A stretch of DNA of 27,505 nucleotides from UBA993 sp964485855 (GTDB taxonomy: Bacteria > Bacillota > Dethiobacteria > DTU022), in assembly GCA_964485855.1 (NCBI GenBank), contig CAZAKI010000026.1, positions 1 through 27,505 on the forward strand. Direction: 5' to 3'. Made by a program: the position numbers and the translations under genes. The notes below the pieces were generated by a model. That model was not told the DNA's origin. It searched no databases and saw only the letters and a program-made list of their open reading frames with translations. Positions 7,909-14,956 of this stretch are shown here, piece after piece; within the stretch, counting starts at the first letter, position 1; the number at the start of each line of letters is the position of its first letter.

Positions 7909-8535
7909 CTAAATCCACTTTAGGATTCCGGCAAATATAAACAGCATAGCAGCATTGACAGCAAAAAGGCTGCCTATGAATTTTTTCTGCCTGGCTTGTG
8001 GCCAGTCATAGGCGAAATTTGCCGCTAGGAAGAAAGGTATATAGACTGTTACAAATACTGGGAACGATCCCCACCACGGATAAACCCAGTGAAAAGCATT
8101 GGTTTCGGCTAGAAATATTTCAAAGACAGAAAAGAAAGCGGCGTTGCCGAGGGCGAAAACTATCCGGTTATTGACACCTAGGATTTTTAATTTTGGATCT
8201 GTAGGTAGAATCTTGGAAAAGATCAATCCGGCTACAGCAAACATCATCGAAAGTTCCCAACCAACTCCAATGAGCAAAAGAAAGCTGGTTCCTTCTGGTA
8301 CTGTCCACAGAGCGTGACCAGAAAAGTGCTGAATCAGGGCATTAATTATTTCATAGAACCAATGCACCATATAAAGCGAAAGGCCGGCAGCGATCCCTTT
8401 CCAGTTCTTGTTGGCTATTTCAGTAAAATAAATATAAACGACAAAAGCAAGAAGGGGTATAAAATACCATTGAAAAGTGTCGGTATTGCGCAGTATTTCC
8501 AAAGCCTTAGCAGTCAGTTCGGGTTGGTTTAACAT
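7909..8535 (-). CDS. Multi-pass membrane protein of unknown function
   Basis: A 208-residue integral membrane protein with about six predicted hydrophobic helices, the first near residues 23-41 (WYFIPLLAFVVYIYF) and the last near 190-206. Aromatic-rich loops (HWFYEIINALIQH, HWVYPWWGSFPV) and conserved-looking acidic residues at WELSMM and FEIFLAE lie close to the membrane. No family signature is recognised. ATG at 8535 has AGGAGG 6 bases upstream; the longer frame to 8550 would start inside that ribosome site. A strong minus-strand terminator sits just upstream, so it is transcribed separately from the Cys-rich gene. The DNA downstream is relic-like, but this frame is intact. Confidence 0.7.
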   Translation of the reverse strand: MLNQPELTAKALEILRNTDTFQWYFIPLLAFVVYIYFTEIANKNWKGIAAGLSLYMVHWFYEIINALIQHFSGHALWTVPEGTSFLLLIGVGWELSMMFAVAGLIFSKILPTDPKLKILGVNNRIVFALGNAAFFSVFEIFLAETNAFHWVYPWWGSFPVFVTVYIPFFLAANFAYDWPQARQKKFIGSLFAVNAAMLFIFAGILKWI

Positions 8536-8614
8536 GTTGAACCTCCTCAAAATTACTTTACAACATCTTATTATACTGCGTTTTTTGCACTAATCCTCTG
8601 TTAAAAATAAGGTA

Positions 8615-8660
8615 GGTAAAAACAAAAATAAAAAATAACCATGCTTAAGCATGGTTATTA
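8615..8660 (-). terminator. Rho-independent terminator after the 53-aa Cys-rich gene
   Basis: A perfect 26-base palindrome (8634-8659; arms AATAACCATGCTT and AAGCATGGTTATT) is followed on the minus strand by a T-rich tract (plus-strand A-run at 8618-8633). It lies about 40 bases after the stop of the small gene. Confidence 0.8.
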
Positions 8661-8698
8661 GCATAACACGATATATATCCTAAATCACTGTAAAATAT

Positions 8699-8860
8699 TT
8701 ATTTAGAGCAGTAGGCAGCTTCGAAAAAACACTTTTTACAATGATATTCGCACATATGTCTGACAGCAGTGTTTACACAAGGATAATGATTACCTGTTTC
8801 AATTTTGTTCACCTTTAGTCTGTCCATACTATCTCTTGTGTTTCTCATCCTTGCTTTCAT
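8699..8860 (-). CDS. Small cysteine-rich protein (53 aa)
   Basis: A 53-codon gene running from ATG at 8860 to TAA at 8699-8701. GGAGAG lies 7 bases before the ATG. It has its own upstream promoter region with TATAAT and an ideal terminator, so it looks like a real single-gene unit. The N-terminal half is basic and polar (MKARMRNTRDSMDRLKVNKI). The C-terminal half holds five cysteines: C28, C37, C41, C44 and C51, with CEYHCKKC at 37-44, plus H25, H35 and H40. The Cx3Cx2C spacing equals that of radical SAM proteins, but the chain is far too short for that fold; a Zn or Fe-S binding miniprotein is more likely. The family is not recognised. A Fur/PerR-like palindrome overlaps its promoter. Confidence 0.7.
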   Translation of the reverse strand: MKARMRNTRDSMDRLKVNKIETGNHYPCVNTAVRHMCEYHCKKCFFEAAYCSK

Positions 8861-8908
8861 CTCAATACTCTCCTTTTCAGCAATTGGCTTTTTTGTATAA
8901 TCTTTTAC

Positions 8909-8937
8909 ATTATAAAGAACTCTAATAATGATTATTA
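8909..8937 (-). promoter_or_regulatory. Promoter with Fur/PerR-like palindrome before the Cys-rich gene
   Basis: A perfect 15-base palindrome, TAATAAT-C-ATTATTA on the minus strand (8923-8937), lies 8 bases upstream of a consensus TATAAT (8909-8914), so it covers the -35 region. Its 7-1-7 form matches 12 of 14 paired positions of the Fur-family consensus TGATAATnATTATCA and equally of the PerR box TTATAATnATTATAA. Control by a Fur-superfamily metal or peroxide sensor is the inference; which member cannot be told. Confidence 0.55.
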
Positions 8938-9076
8938 CAAAGACAATTAATTTTGTAAAGCACTTTTTATCAACTTACCCAACATATTGATCAGGTTGTT
9001 CTTGCTGAGCAAAAAAGTAAAATAAATCAGTGCTATTCTTTTTAGTTAAACCTCGTCTGAGCTAATCTTAAATAGT

Positions 9077-9700
9077 TTAGGCAATTGGTTTACAAATATA
9101 CCAGGAAGCCCTTTTGTCTACATTGACGACTTTAACTTCAGAAAAACACCTCTCCATCTCGGAAACACAGTCTTTCATCTCTGGTTCAGCATTCCGTATA
9201 AAATGAAAATAGTCGCCACCCTCCATCCATTCAATGAAAGTGGTAAAAAGTGAACGTTGGTCATTATAATCGTAAATTACAACGACATTTCTTGCCAGGC
9301 GGCTCATCTCAGAGTACATCAACCTTCTTTCTTCAGCCTTTAAACCATGCGCCACATAAGATGCGATGGCAACATCAAAGCTTTTATCAGCAAAAGGCAA
9401 GGGTTTAAGAACACTGGCTTGAATAAAATTGATTTCCTTATTTTCCGTTTTATTCCTTCCTATCTCCAGCATCTTTTCCGCCGGATCAATACCGGTTACT
9501 GAAAGCCCTTTTTCATTTAAGACCGAACATAAAGCTCCGGTTCCGCAACCAATATCAATGATCGTTACAAAATCAGTTAAATCAAGTTCCTTAGCAACTC
9601 CATTAATTATTTCAGTAAAGTATTTTTTCTGGATCTGATAAAACAAGCCATAAACTGGAGCTATTGTGTTAAACATAAAACTGGCTTTCTTCCTGGCCAT
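9077..9700 (-). CDS. Class I SAM-dependent methyltransferase
   Basis: A 207-residue methyltransferase of the Methyltransf_11/UbiE-like type. Motif I is TIIDIGCGTGALCSVL (about 46-61), the acidic end of beta-2 is in VTGIDPAEKMLEIGR, and motif II-like residues are DKSFDVAIASYVAHGL. The N-terminal FNTIAPVYGLFYQIQKKYF resembles the N-terminal substrate-side helix of UbiE/MenG relatives, but the usual later motifs for quinone methylation are not clear, so the substrate is unknown. Cytosolic, no membrane segment. ATG with AGAGGTGA 8 bases upstream. No same-strand partner is close enough to suggest a pathway. Confidence 0.8.
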   Translation of the reverse strand: MARKKASFMFNTIAPVYGLFYQIQKKYFTEIINGVAKELDLTDFVTIIDIGCGTGALCSVLNEKGLSVTGIDPAEKMLEIGRNKTENKEINFIQASVLKPLPFADKSFDVAIASYVAHGLKAEERRLMYSEMSRLARNVVVIYDYNDQRSLFTTFIEWMEGGDYFHFIRNAEPEMKDCVSEMERCFSEVKVVNVDKRASWYICKPIA

Positions 9701-9827
9701 TAATGATCACCTCTTCTGGTAATAGGCCTTATGTCCTTGAATCCTAACTGAATTATGAACCAGTCTGACTAAAAGCAGCAATACGAAACGTTTCCAAAAC
9801 TTCCAATAATGATGTCTCCTCTAACCT

Positions 9828-10670
9828 TTACCAGTGAAGTTTAAAGAAGTTGGCTTCATCTGTATAGGGTGCGGTCAGGTTTTCCAACCTTTTAATTTCT
9901 GCTTCACTGTAGAATTTAAACTCCTCAGCAAGCCGTACATTTTCCTCTAGTTCTTCTAAAGTTGAAATGCCGATTATTGCCGTGCAAACTGGGTGAGAAA
10001 GGGTATATCCAAAAGCCTGTTTCATATCCTGAATACCATGATCTTTGAAGATACGTCCCACTGCGGTCACCTTCATAACGATTATCCCCAGTTGCAGTTT
10101 AACAGCTTCAGGCAGGAGTAGATCTTTGAATGAGCTGTAGTGGATATCACCGGCGTTCAGCGGGAAGAGAATACAGTCAAAGGGATACTCATGGATGCTA
10201 CGCAGCATTAGGTTTGGGTCTTTATGCCCGGTGACACCGAGATAGCGGATTACACCTTCACTTTTTAGCTTTTCCAAAGCTTTTACCGCCCCGTCTGAGG
10301 CCAGGGCTTTGTCAAGATCATTAGCTGACTGCAAATCATGCAGCTGATAAAGATCCAGATAATCAGTTTGTAAACGGGCCAGGCTTTCTTCTACCTGATG
10401 CATAGCGCCGTCATAACTGCGTTCACCAGTCTTGGTAGCCAAAAATACCTCTTTACGGCGGGAAGCCATAACCCTGCCAATATTGCTTTCGCTGCCTCCC
10501 AAGCCGTAAGCCGGCGCGGTATCGATATAATTAACACCTAGATCAAGAGCGCGATTAATAATCGCTTCCGCATCGCTAGAGCGATCAATCCTTTCGATCA
10601 TCGATTCACCGCCGAGGCTGAAGATGGAAACAGAGTATCCGGTTTTACCCAGTTTTCGCCTTGGTAACAT
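9828..10670 (-). CDS. Aldo/keto reductase
   Basis: A 280-residue NAD(P)H-dependent aldo/keto reductase. The catalytic tetrad is visible as D50 (NYIDTAPAYG), Y55, K80 (FLATKTG) and H111 (LYQLHDL). The opening RRKLGKTGYSVSIFSLGG and the AIIGISTLEELEENV segment near the end are typical of the family's TIM barrel and cofactor loop. Length is slightly short of the usual 300-330. No ferredoxin extension is present, unlike the AKR at 21448. The ribosome site is weak (AGGGG about 9 bases before the ATG). It appears to be a single gene; its substrate cannot be assigned. Confidence 0.88.
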   Translation of the reverse strand: MLPRRKLGKTGYSVSIFSLGGESMIERIDRSSDAEAIINRALDLGVNYIDTAPAYGLGGSESNIGRVMASRRKEVFLATKTGERSYDGAMHQVEESLARLQTDYLDLYQLHDLQSANDLDKALASDGAVKALEKLKSEGVIRYLGVTGHKDPNLMLRSIHEYPFDCILFPLNAGDIHYSSFKDLLLPEAVKLQLGIIVMKVTAVGRIFKDHGIQDMKQAFGYTLSHPVCTAIIGISTLEELEENVRLAEEFKFYSEAEIKRLENLTAPYTDEANFFKLHW

Positions 10671-10840
10671 CTTATCTGCCCCTAATTCTCTGGTTTTTAA
10701 TGCTCAAAGTCTTCCCTAAGTTATTTTACCATGCCCACTCAAGTATAATTATGTAGAAAAAAACTGAGCCGCTTTACTCTAAATGGCATAAATTTAGAGT
10801 TCATTGCAATAGTGCTCAGCTAAATAAAGTGTTCGTCCAG

Positions 10841-10874
10841 AAAAAAGATTGGCTGCCTACATATCAGGCAGCCA
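10841..10874 (-). terminator. Rho-independent terminator after gerW/ytfJ
   Basis: Arms TGGCTGCCT (10850-10858) and AGGCAGCCA (10866-10874) form a perfect 9-bp stem with a 7-base loop. On the minus strand the stem is followed by ATCTTTTTTC. It ends the sigma-antisigma-DUF2953-gerW gene row. Confidence 0.85.
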
Positions 10875-10906
10875 CTGATCCCACTGAATCAACAAGCTAC
10901 TGCTGA

Positions 10907-11272
10907 CTATTCTTCACTGTCTAACCCAGCTCCTGACTTGAAACCTTCAACCTTGGCCATTATTTCCGGAACCATTTCGACAATTTTTTCCAGTGAGCCC
11001 CGGTTGGTGAGGGGAATAACGCTTAACTCTTCGTTTTTTACAACCAGGATGGCATTGGGTGCAATTTTGCAACCTACACCGCCACCGCCGCCCTTACCGT
11101 CATTGCCTTTATTGTCCTTACCAGCTCCTTCTCCTCCACCGACTCCAAAAGATACGGTGATAATTGGAACCATGGTAATGCTACCTACCTGGAACGGTTC
11201 ACCAATAACAGTTTCCGTGCTAATAAATTTCTCCAGCTTATCGAATAGGGTATTTAATACTTCACTAGCCAT
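10907..11272 (-). CDS. gerW: GerW/YtfJ-family sporulation protein
   Basis: A 121-residue member of the GerW (YtfJ) family, known in Bacillus as a spore protein needed for some germinant responses. The pattern is typical: a helical N-terminus (LNTLFDKLEKFI), GEPFQVGSITMVPIITVSFGVGGG, a glycine-rich loop (GKGGGGGVG), and IAPNAILVVKNEELSVIPL. It is shorter than the Bacillus protein (about 150) but complete in its core. AGGAGG lies 8 bases before the ATG. The gene is downstream of a DUF2953 gene, the same order as ytfI-ytfJ. It has its own ECF-type promoter site in the 87-base gap before it, as well as possible read-through from the sigma operon, and a strong terminator after it. Confidence 0.9.
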   Translation of the reverse strand: MASEVLNTLFDKLEKFISTETVIGEPFQVGSITMVPIITVSFGVGGGEGAGKDNKGNDGKGGGGGVGCKIAPNAILVVKNEELSVIPLTNRGSLEKIVEMVPEIMAKVEGFKSGAGLDSEE

Positions 11273-11305
11273 TCCTACTTCCTCCTTTTAATCTATCTAC
11301 TTTAT

Positions 11306-11333
11306 AATACAGTCATTACAGAAAAAAGTTTCA
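11306..11333 (-). promoter_or_regulatory. ECF-sigma-type promoter before gerW
   Basis: On the minus strand TGAAAC (11328-11333), 16 bases, then TGTATT (11306-11311). The -35 hexamer and spacer length equal the SigW-type consensus TGAAAC-N16-CGTA; only the C of CGTA is T. The same layout occurs before the ECF sigma gene at 13131-13158. The start codon of gerW is about 33 bases downstream. Confidence 0.6.
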
Positions 11334-11359
11334 TTACTTCTTTAAGCCTTTTATTATAC

Positions 11360-12040
11360 CTAGGCAGCCGGACTCAAGGTTTTACCGCCTGGTCTGAACG
11401 AGGAATGCTTAAGTCGGTTGATCAAGAAAAACCAGCCGACTTTGACTATGATCAGTCCTAACTGCACTCGCCCTTTAAGAATAGATTCAACCACTAAATA
11501 CTCTTCTTCAAAAACCGGTTCCAGATCGATAAACGTATTTTGACAGCTGTAATTTATGCTGTTCGAAAAAGCCACCAACCAACCGGTATAATGTGGTTCC
11601 TCAAAACCGATTTTACCTTTAATGCTCAGTTGATCGGGCTTTACAATTCTAAGAAGGTCTTTGATCAGAACCATTCCCCTTCTCCGAAATTCCTTGTCCA
11701 GAATCGCGGTAACCGAAGCCAACTTTTTTTTCTTTTTTTTATTGCTTTTTGTTTTTTTAATTACTGTTTGATCTTTTTTCCCCATTTTTTGTGGATCAAT
11801 CTTGATCGGTATTCCGAATAGTACCAGTCTTGCCTTAAAATCTTTATTTTCTGCTTCATCCCATTTGCCATCAAAAATAAAAGCTGGTGAACACCTGATA
11901 TTAAATATAAACCAAGGGTTAGTATCGTAACCACCCTCTAACCGGTAACGAAAAGGCACCAGCAGGATGAAAATGACTAAGAATAAAAACAGCAGTAACA
12001 GGATAACAACAATGTAAAGCAAGGTAATGACAATATGCAT
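11360..12040 (-). CDS. DUF2953 membrane protein (YtfI-like)
   Basis: A 226-residue DUF2953 protein. A long hydrophobic N-terminal helix (about 5-30, LLYIVVILLLLFLFLVIFIL) leads into VPFRYRLEGGYD, the beginning of the soluble beta-rich domain usual for the family. A basic Lys-rich stretch (KKTKSNKKKKKK, about 110) sits in the middle, and a second hydrophobic part (QLGLIIVKVGWFFLINRL) lies near the C-terminus. The function is unknown, but in spore formers it is paired with GerW/YtfJ, as here. ATG at 12040 follows GGAGG by 10 bases; the longer frame to 12085 overlaps the anti-sigma gene and has no ribosome site. It starts 16 bases after the anti-sigma stop, so it is in one operon with the sigma factor. 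Confidence 0.85.
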   Translation of the reverse strand: MHIVITLLYIVVILLLLFLFLVIFILLVPFRYRLEGGYDTNPWFIFNIRCSPAFIFDGKWDEAENKDFKARLVLFGIPIKIDPQKMGKKDQTVIKKTKSNKKKKKKLASVTAILDKEFRRRGMVLIKDLLRIVKPDQLSIKGKIGFEEPHYTGWLVAFSNSINYSCQNTFIDLEPVFEEEYLVVESILKGRVQLGLIIVKVGWFFLINRLKHSSFRPGGKTLSPAA

Positions 12041-12056
12041 TAGGAGTAAACCTCCA

Positions 12057-12497
12057 TCAGGCCTGGCCTGGAATAATTCTCGCAAGAAGTGGACGGCTTT
12101 TCCTTAAGCGCCTTCCGGCTGCTTTGGCTAAAATAGCAACACCTTTTTTTGCAGAACTGGAAACAGCCCGGTTGATAGGAATATATGAAACAAAACCAAA
12201 AGAATGCTGAAGTATCTGCTTCTGCAAATGCCATAGATCTTTTAAAGGATCACTCTGCTTGGCAGTTTTTAAGGTTGCCAGATGGGCTTTTACTGCCGCA
12301 GTCCGGTATAATTCCAGCTCGGGGGGTACTTCAACAGCCAACTGATGTTTAAGATCCCAGTCGATTAATTTTAACTGGTTCAACATCTGCCTGCAGGAAC
12401 GGCAACCAGCCAGGTGTTCACTCAGGATGAGCGTCTCAACCGGTTCAAGCTCTCCATCAATATATTGTTCCAGTAAGTCATGAAATTTTTCATGCAT
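12057..12497 (-). CDS. Zinc-type anti-sigma factor (zf-HC2) without a membrane segment
   Basis: A 146-residue anti-sigma factor. The zinc motif HLAGCRSC (H28, C32, C35) matches the HxxxCxxC of ZAS anti-sigma domains, preceded by LLEQYIDGELEP as usual. It starts 4 bases after the sigma stop, with GGAGG 9 bases before the ATG, so it is the cognate partner by position. Most relatives of SigW-type sigma factors have a transmembrane helix and are shed by proteolysis. Here no hydrophobic helix is seen; the C-terminus is instead basic and helical (AAGRRLRKSRPLLARI). It is therefore predicted to be cytosolic, perhaps redox- or ligand-sensing through the zinc cysteines as in RsrA-type factors. That mechanism is inference. 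Confidence 0.85.
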   Translation of the reverse strand: MHEKFHDLLEQYIDGELEPVETLILSEHLAGCRSCRQMLNQLKLIDWDLKHQLAVEVPPELELYRTAAVKAHLATLKTAKQSDPLKDLWHLQKQILQHSFGFVSYIPINRAVSSSAKKGVAILAKAAGRRLRKSRPLLARIIPGQA

Positions 12498-12501
12498 GCT
12501 T

Positions 12502-13110
12502 TTATACCTCCAGCAGCTCACAGGCTTGCATTTTTTGGCGCAGCATTTTCCTGGCCCGGTATATATTGTTCTTAACCGTACCTAAAGGCCAATCCAGGGC
12601 TGACGCAATCTCATCATAACTCATATCTTCGTTATAACGCAGGATTAGAACAATCCTATGTTTTTCAGGAAGTTCTAAGATCAGTTTGTCAATAATGTTT
12701 AGAGTTTCATTTTCTATAACCTGTTCTTCAATATTTGTTGCTGAAGCCAGATATGACTGCGGGCTTGCGTTTTGATTATTTTCATTTTCTACTGACCAGT
12801 TGCTATCAAGTGAAGTTTCAGCCAGCTGTCTTTTGTTGCTATGATCGATCAATGTATTAATGGCGATCCTTTTTAACCAGGGCAACAGCGGCCGACTCTC
12901 ATCAAAGGTCCTTAAACCGCGGAAGATCTTGATGAAAACTTCCTGCATCATATCAAGGGCCTCTTCTTTGTTACGAGTATAGTTATAGCAGATTCGGTAG
13001 AGGTATGCTTCATAATGACGGAGCAACTGGTTATAGGCATCTCCGTCATTTTTTTTACATTGTCTAATCAAGCTCACTACCGCTGCTTTAACCAGTTTTT
13101 CCGCCTCCAA
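12502..13110 (-). CDS. ECF RNA polymerase sigma factor (SigW-like)
   Basis: A 202-residue ECF sigma factor. Region 2 spans about 25-92 (YRICYNYTRNKEEALDMMQE, then FIKIFRGLRTF and PWLKRIAINTLIDH). A 40-residue polar linker follows. Region 4 spans about 142-194 (LPEKHRIVLILRYNEDMSY, EIASALDWPLGTVKNNIYRA). Region 3 is absent as expected. The start is TTG at 13110 with AAGGA about 9 bases upstream; a GGAGG just inside the frame would fit an unusual CTG start at 13095, so the first five residues are uncertain. The gene opens a row of sigma, anti-sigma, DUF2953 and GerW. A SigW-type promoter just upstream suggests it drives its own transcription. Confidence 0.9.
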   Translation of the reverse strand: MEAEKLVKAAVVSLIRQCKKNDGDAYNQLLRHYEAYLYRICYNYTRNKEEALDMMQEVFIKIFRGLRTFDESRPLLPWLKRIAINTLIDHSNKRQLAETSLDSNWSVENENNQNASPQSYLASATNIEEQVIENETLNIIDKLILELPEKHRIVLILRYNEDMSYDEIASALDWPLGTVKNNIYRARKMLRQKMQACELLEV

Positions 13111-13130
13111 AAAGCAGTCCTTATTATTTA

Positions 13131-13158
13131 TATACAGGAAAGCAGGAAAAATGTTTCA
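13131..13158 (-). promoter_or_regulatory. ECF-sigma-type promoter before the sigma gene
   Basis: On the minus strand TGAAAC (13153-13158), 16 bases, then TGTATA (13131-13136). This differs from the SigW-type form TGAAAC-N16-CGTATA in one base. The predicted transcript start is about 14 bases before the TTG start codon, so the leader would be very short. Confidence 0.6.
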
Positions 13159-13226
13159 TCCTTTTTATTTCTATGGGCTGAAAATTTTAAATATCTTCTT
13201 TTTCAATTAATACTTATCCTGTTTTT

Positions 13227-13367
13227 CTATAGGACTAAACCGACTGCATAATTGTCAACGCAAACGTGGATTAAATATCCCAGGCTCCCGCTCTGCAACA
13301 AACCAGAAAGTAATATTCCTGTCATAATAGCAAATAAAACAAGACAGATGAAACGTCCCCGCGTCTT
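13227..13367 (-). CDS. C-terminal part of an unidentified protein running into the assembly gap
   Basis: A minus-strand frame is open from the gap edge (13367) to TAG at 13227-13229. Its last residues read ICLVLFAIMTGILLSGLLQ then SGSLGYLIHVCVDNYAVGLV: hydrophobic with an H-x3-D pair (YLIHVCVD), faintly like the final helices of membrane-bound metal-dependent hydrolases. No ribosome site precedes the internal ATG at 13325. The first 11 codons lie inside the 32-base repeat, so the frame may be a gene interrupted by that repeat or a chance frame. The rest of 13111-13226 holds the sigma promoter and nothing else that I see. Confidence 0.3.
   Translation of the reverse strand, partial: KTRGRFICLVLFAIMTGILLSGLLQSGSLGYLIHVCVDNYAVGLVL
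13336..13367. repeat. REP-like repeat, copy 1 (cut by the gap)
   Basis: Thirty-two bases identical to 17634-17665. The unit opens with ACAAGAC and contains ACGTCCCCGC; its closing GTCTTGT is lost after GTCTT because the N block begins. The position directly at the gap suggests the assembler stopped on a repeated sequence. Confidence 0.8.
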
Positions 13368-13467
13368 NNNNNNNNNNNNNNNNNNNNNNNNNNNNNNNNN
13401 NNNNNNNNNNNNNNNNNNNNNNNNNNNNNNNNNNNNNNNNNNNNNNNNNNNNNNNNNNNNNNNNNNN
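13368..13467. other. 100-N assembly gap
   Basis: Exactly 100 Ns, a placeholder for unknown length. The left flank is a dispersed repeat; the right flank is the tail of the cbiA gene. Missing sequence could hold more repeat copies or the start of the open frame at 13227-13367. Confidence 0.95.
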
Positions 13468-13472
13468 CTGGG

Positions 13473-14786
13473 TTAACTTGTTTGGAAATTTTCTGCATAA
13501 TCGAGCATATATTCAAAAGCTTGTAAGTTACCGAGGAAATTTAGATGAGGATAGCCCGCTAAAACATTCTTAAAGCGATAGCCGCAGGTCCATCCCTTGT
13601 TACCCATAGTTTTAGAGACTCGGTAATTAGCCGGAGAGTCAATTGAACTTTCCGACCGGTGAAATTCATGGGCAGTAAGCGTTGAGCCGGCTTGCCCCAG
13701 CATACAATTTTCTAAGAGGGTTAGATCAACATAGCCAAACCGCTGCAACTTATCCGTTAGCCGGCTTTCACCTTTCAATACTCCGGCCATTTCTACCCCG
13801 TCAACGGCCTCACAAAGATATAGCATGCCGCCGCATTCGGCATATATGCATCCCCCACCAAGCGCAAATTTCTTTACCTGATTAAGCAATACCTTATTTT
13901 GGCTGAGTTCGTTACGAAATATTTGTGGGTAACCTCCGCCAAGATATAAAAGATCGCATTGAGGTAACTCTTTATCGGTAAGTAGCGAAAAATAAACCAC
14001 CCGACAGCACCTTTCAAAAAGTTGCAAGTTCTCCCGGTAATAAAAAGAAAAGGCCTTATCCCTAGCAATTGCTACAGTAAGGTCTCTTCTTCGCATAACC
14101 GGAAAAGGACTGCTGTCAATAGGCGTGAAAATGTCGAGTAATGCTTCAAAATCAATAGTCTTTTCGACTTCCCTGGCCAGGCTTTCGATCTGCTCATCTA
14201 AATGCTCTAACTCCAGGCTTTGCACCAAACCCAGATGCCTGCTTTTGAGTATAGATCCCTTCACTTCGGGAATAAAACCAATTACCGGCAGTGATAGATA
14301 TTTCTCAACCGCCTCTTTAAGCATAAGATAGATCTTTGAGCTAACACCGTTCAAAATCACCGCCTTGATTAATGAATCGGCAAAATCAGTCATCCCCTTA
14401 ATCTTTGGTATAGCTGAAAACATTTCGCCCCGGGGGGAATAAAGCAGAACAGTAGGGACTCCTAACTCTTTGCCAATATCATAACTTGAATTAGTCCAGG
14501 TGTTGGCAATACCATCAAAATAGCCCATAGCCCCTTCAATTATTGTTAAGTCACCATCTGCCAGGGCCAAAGATTGACGCAAGCCGGGTCGACCCTGCAA
14601 ATGAATATCAAGATTCCCGGCTGTCCTGCCGGATGCTGCGGCAAGAAAGGCAGTATCGATATAGTCTGGTCCGGTTTTAAAGCAAGTTGGCTTATTGCCC
14701 CGGTTTTTCAGCGCCCTGATAATGGCCATCGCAACGGTGGTTTTACCACTGCCGCTAGCTGGTGCAGCCAGCATTACTGCTTTCAT
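13473..14786 (-). CDS. cbiA: Cobyrinate a,c-diamide synthase
   Basis: A 437-residue CbiA/CobB-type enzyme that uses ATP and glutamine to amidate the a and c side chains of cobyrinate in corrin synthesis. The N-terminal dethiobiotin-synthetase-like part has the P-loop APASGSGKTT (8-17), GPDYIDTAF, NLD in GRTAGNLD, and EGAMGYFDG. The C-terminal class I glutamine amidotransferase part has GGGYPQIF, the nucleophile C318 in YAECGGMLYL, and HEFHRSES, where HEFHYS is usual. Start ATG at 14786 has AAGG 9 bases upstream; the longer frame to 14840 is not supported. No other cob/cbi genes are nearby. It could support the corrinoid needs of the MttB homologue at 19.7-21.1 kb. Hydrogenobyrinate or Ni-sirohydrochlorin relatives are less likely here. 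Confidence 0.9.
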   Translation of the reverse strand: MKAVMLAAPASGSGKTTVAMAIIRALKNRGNKPTCFKTGPDYIDTAFLAAASGRTAGNLDIHLQGRPGLRQSLALADGDLTIIEGAMGYFDGIANTWTNSSYDIGKELGVPTVLLYSPRGEMFSAIPKIKGMTDFADSLIKAVILNGVSSKIYLMLKEAVEKYLSLPVIGFIPEVKGSILKSRHLGLVQSLELEHLDEQIESLAREVEKTIDFEALLDIFTPIDSSPFPVMRRRDLTVAIARDKAFSFYYRENLQLFERCCRVVYFSLLTDKELPQCDLLYLGGGYPQIFRNELSQNKVLLNQVKKFALGGGCIYAECGGMLYLCEAVDGVEMAGVLKGESRLTDKLQRFGYVDLTLLENCMLGQAGSTLTAHEFHRSESSIDSPANYRVSKTMGNKGWTCGYRFKNVLAGYPHLNFLGNLQAFEYMLDYAENFQTS

Positions 14787-14956
14787 CGGAAACGACCTTT
14801 CATTGTCAGAGTGGTTCTCAGTAATAAAGCAAAATATCATCTAGACGATTGTATTGATCTCTTGCTCAAAAATGTGAAATATTTCTTAGATTAAAATGGA
14901 TTAAGATGTTTTTTGTGCTTTTGTAATCAAACTTGGAGTTTCAAGAGCATTTCATA

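Noticed and set aside
8699..8860. Radical SAM reading of Cx3Cx2C in the 53-aa protein
   Set aside because: The chain is far too short for a radical SAM barrel and lacks all other motifs of the family.
13252..13516. Open frames running across the first N block
   Set aside because: They exist only because Ns contain no stop codons; frame and length across a placeholder gap mean nothing.
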